From Planosporangium thailandense (GTDB taxonomy: Bacteria; Actinomycetota; Actinomycetes; Mycobacteriales; Micromonosporaceae), in NCBI RefSeq assembly GCF_011947195.1, contig NZ_JAATVY010000020.1:51949-115948 (forward strand): a stretch of 64,000 bases of DNA, in the 5' to 3' direction. The notes under the pieces are model-generated. The model saw only the letters and a program-made list of their open reading frames with translations. It searched no databases and had not been told where the DNA came from. Position numbers and translations under genes: made by a program. This document shows positions 62,423 through 64,000 of the stretch, in pieces (position 1 is the first letter of the stretch; each line of letters opens with the position of its first letter).

Positions 62423-63337
62423 ATGACGACGACCGCCGCGCCCCCGGTTGACGCCGTCGCCGACGGACGGCGCCGGGACGTCGGTGACCGGCCGCCGCAG
62501 CGGGGCTCCGGCCTCGTCGACGCGTTCTCCCACGTGTTCCTGCTCGGATGGGCGCTGCTCACCACCTTCCCGCTGCTGTGGGCGGTGGTCAGCTCGTTCA
62601 AGACCGACGAGGAGATCCTGACCCGGCCGTGGAGCCCACCGACGGCCCTGCGTTGGGACAACTGGGTACGCGCCTGGCACACCGCGCACATCGGCCGGTA
62701 CTTCGTCAACAGCGTGATCGTCGTCTGCGGCTCGCTGACGCTGACCATGCTGCTCGGCGCGATGGCCGCGTACGTGCTCGCCCGGTACCCCTTCCGGGGC
62801 AACCGAGTGATCTACTACGCCTTCGTGGGCGGCATGATGTTCCCGGTCTTCCTCGCCCTCGTACCACTGTTCTTCGTGGTGAAGAACCTCGGCCTACTCG
62901 GGACGCTGCCCGGGCTCATGCTCGTCTACACCGCGTACTCGCTGCCGTTCACGGTCTTCTTCCTCACCGCGGTGTTCCGCGCGCTGCCCCTGGCGGTGAG
63001 CGAGGCCGCGCTCGTCGACGGATGCGGGCACTACCGGCTGTTCTTCCGGGTGATGCTGCCGATGGCCCGGCCCGGCCTGGTCAGCGTGGGAATCTTCAAC
63101 TTCCTGAGCCACTGGAACCAGTACATCCTGCCCATCGTGCTGATGCAGGGCCGGGACGCCGAGCACCGCTGGGTCCTCGCGCAGGGACTGACCGCGCTCG
63201 CGGTCAACGAGGGGTACGCCGGTGACTACAGCGGCCTGTTCGCCGGCATGGTGATCGCGATGCTGCCGGTCCTGGCGGCCTACGCCGTCTTCCATCGACA
63301 GGTGCAGTCCGGACTCACCGCCGGCCAGCTCAAGTAG
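62423..63337 (+). CDS. ngcG: amino-sugar ABC permease (NgcG type)
   Basis: 304 residues with a ~35-residue cytoplasmic N-terminus and six transmembrane helices from HVFLLGWALLTTFPLLWAVV. The coupling loop is SEAALVDGCGHYRLFFRVMLP, and the family end YAVFHRQVQSGLTAGQLK is intact. ATG at 62423, 16 bp after ngcF. Last gene of the operon. Confidence 0.87.
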   Translation: MTTTAAPPVDAVADGRRRDVGDRPPQRGSGLVDAFSHVFLLGWALLTTFPLLWAVVSSFKTDEEILTRPWSPPTALRWDNWVRAWHTAHIGRYFVNSVIVVCGSLTLTMLLGAMAAYVLARYPFRGNRVIYYAFVGGMMFPVFLALVPLFFVVKNLGLLGTLPGLMLVYTAYSLPFTVFFLTAVFRALPLAVSEAALVDGCGHYRLFFRVMLPMARPGLVSVGIFNFLSHWNQYILPIVLMQGRDAEHRWVLAQGLTALAVNEGYAGDYSGLFAGMVIAMLPVLAAYAVFHRQVQSGLTAGQLK

Positions 63338-63383
63338 GCGCGCGGGCGGGACAGAATTGATCGACCTGGGTCATGATTCTCGG

Positions 63384-63902
63384 ATGACGTGGATCGCGCC
63401 TGAGGTCATCCGGATCGACGAGCCCTTCATCGCCGACGAGCGGACCATGCTGGAAGGCTGGCTGGACTGCCACCGTACGACCCTGCTGTACAAGTGCGCC
63501 GGGCTCACCGGCGAGCAGCTCGTGAGATGGGCGGCGCCGCCGTCGAACCTGTCGCTCCTCGGCCTGGTCCGGCACATGGCCGACGTCGAACGGGCCTGGT
63601 TTCGCCGGCGCCTGCGCGGCGAGCAGATCGAGCCGCTGTACTTCCGGACCGGCGAGAGCCAGGACGCCTGCTTCGACAAGGTCGACCCGGCGTGCGCCGA
63701 AGCCGACTACGAACGTCTGATCGCGGAGTGGGAGCACGCCAGGCAGGCCGCGGCCGGCTTCTCGCTCGACGAGACCGTGACCGCACGGTTCGGCGAGGTC
63801 TCCTTGCGCTGGATCTACATCCACATGATCGAGGAGTACGCCCGCCACAACGGGCACGCGGATCTACTCCGCGAGCGCATCGACGGCGCCACGGGCACGT
63901 AG
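63384..63902 (+). CDS. DinB-superfamily protein (DUF664 type)
   Basis: 172-residue four-helix-bundle protein. Family features: MLEGWLDCHRTTLLYKCAGLTGEQLVRWAAPPSNLSLLGLVRHMADVERAW (in parts), with metal-ligand histidines in LVRHMADVE and in HMIEEYARHNGHADLLRE. Related proteins include mycothiol- or bacillithiol-dependent transferases; the reaction here is unknown. ATG at 63384 is favoured over 63357 by alignment to the usual N-terminus. It stands alone on the plus strand, 46 bp after ngcG, and probably has its own promoter. Confidence 0.85.
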   Translation: MTWIAPEVIRIDEPFIADERTMLEGWLDCHRTTLLYKCAGLTGEQLVRWAAPPSNLSLLGLVRHMADVERAWFRRRLRGEQIEPLYFRTGESQDACFDKVDPACAEADYERLIAEWEHARQAAAGFSLDETVTARFGEVSLRWIYIHMIEEYARHNGHADLLRERIDGATGT

Positions 63903-63920
63903 GGCGAGCCCCGTTTCGCG

Positions 63921-63968
63921 GATCTTGGACAGTTGTGCCAGCTATAGGCGGCCTAAGTGTCCAAGATC
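63921..63968. repeat. 48-bp palindromic repeat, copy B
   Basis: Same architecture as 12941-12988: 19-bp arms (GATCTTGGAC... / ...GTCCAAGATC) around a 10-nt loop, 18 bp after a stop codon. Three arm mismatches here against one in copy A; the outer ten bases of each arm are identical in both copies. Confidence 0.85.
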
Positions 63969-63970
63969 GG

Positions 63971-64000
63971 CGCGGTTGGGCGGAAATCGCGGTTGGGCGG
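63971..64000. repeat. 13-bp direct repeat at the window edge
   Basis: CGCGGTTGGGCGG at 63971 and again at 63988, separated by AAAT. Any further copies lie beyond the window. Confidence 0.7.

Overview
The window is high-GC DNA with GTG starts, AGGAGG-type ribosome sites and tight GTGA/ATGA gene overlaps. It comes from an actinomycete. A mycothiol-dependent formaldehyde dehydrogenase, an actinobacterial cysteine leader peptide and an NgcEFG-type transporter support this. A Micromonosporaceae source is my guess from overall style and a recurring GATCTTGGAC palindrome; it is not proven. No rRNA, tRNA, CRISPR array, phage gene or transposase was seen.

Region 1 (1-12923 and 21226-26234) is a choline/betaine/one-carbon catabolic island in two blocks. 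The left block holds mscR (partial), purU, glyA, an IclR regulator, a ferredoxin reductase with a Rieske ferredoxin, a choline-dehydrogenase-like GMC enzyme, a betaine-aldehyde-dehydrogenase-like enzyme and a ProVWX betaine importer with a double-length permease. The right block is the four-gene heterotetrameric sarcosine oxidase soxBDAG. Together they predict import of choline or betaine, oxidation to betaine, demethylation, sarcosine to glycine, glycine to serine, and disposal of formaldehyde and formyl-THF. The betaine and dimethylglycine demethylases are not in the window. A 17-bp motif like GTTGCGTAnnnCACAAC lies before glyA, the reductase, the aldehyde dehydrogenase and soxB, and may be the IclR operator.

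Region 2 (13010-20996) separates these blocks: a CPA1 antiporter, an acyl-CoA ligase/phosphotriesterase-like pair, a PAP2 phosphatase and an unknown secreted protein. Within it, 17241-18945 is a 1705-bp transposon-like cassette with 31-bp inverted repeats and a perfect 10-bp target duplication. It carries only a chloramphenicol-phosphotransferase-like gene and a GNAT acetyltransferase.

Region 3 (26361-37586) has a stand-alone trpBA-gntR cluster with a palindromic operator, a degraded patch with gene fragments, a HAMP membrane protein, a D,D-carboxypeptidase, a TetR gene with a strong operator, a truncated LuxR-type regulator, and a metNIQ importer behind a cysteine-ended leader peptide.

Region 4 (37660-47845) is a LacI-controlled glycoside locus: lacI, an ABC importer and a GH2 beta-mannosidase on the minus strand, diverging from a glycogen-debranching-like enzyme and a serine hydrolase across a perfect 22-bp operator. 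An MFS exporter, a FUSC protein with a coupled leader peptide and a secreted phospholipase C/phosphatase follow.

Region 5 (53676-63337) looks like a peptidoglycan-sugar salvage system: murQ-murR, a BadF-type sugar kinase, a NamZ-type (DUF1343) exo-N-acetylmuramidase, a serine hydrolase and an NgcEFG-type ABC importer. It resembles the Bacillus murQ-murR-murP-namZ cluster, with ABC import plus a kinase in place of the PTS transporter. Short 12-18 bp tandem repeats are unusually common across the whole window.
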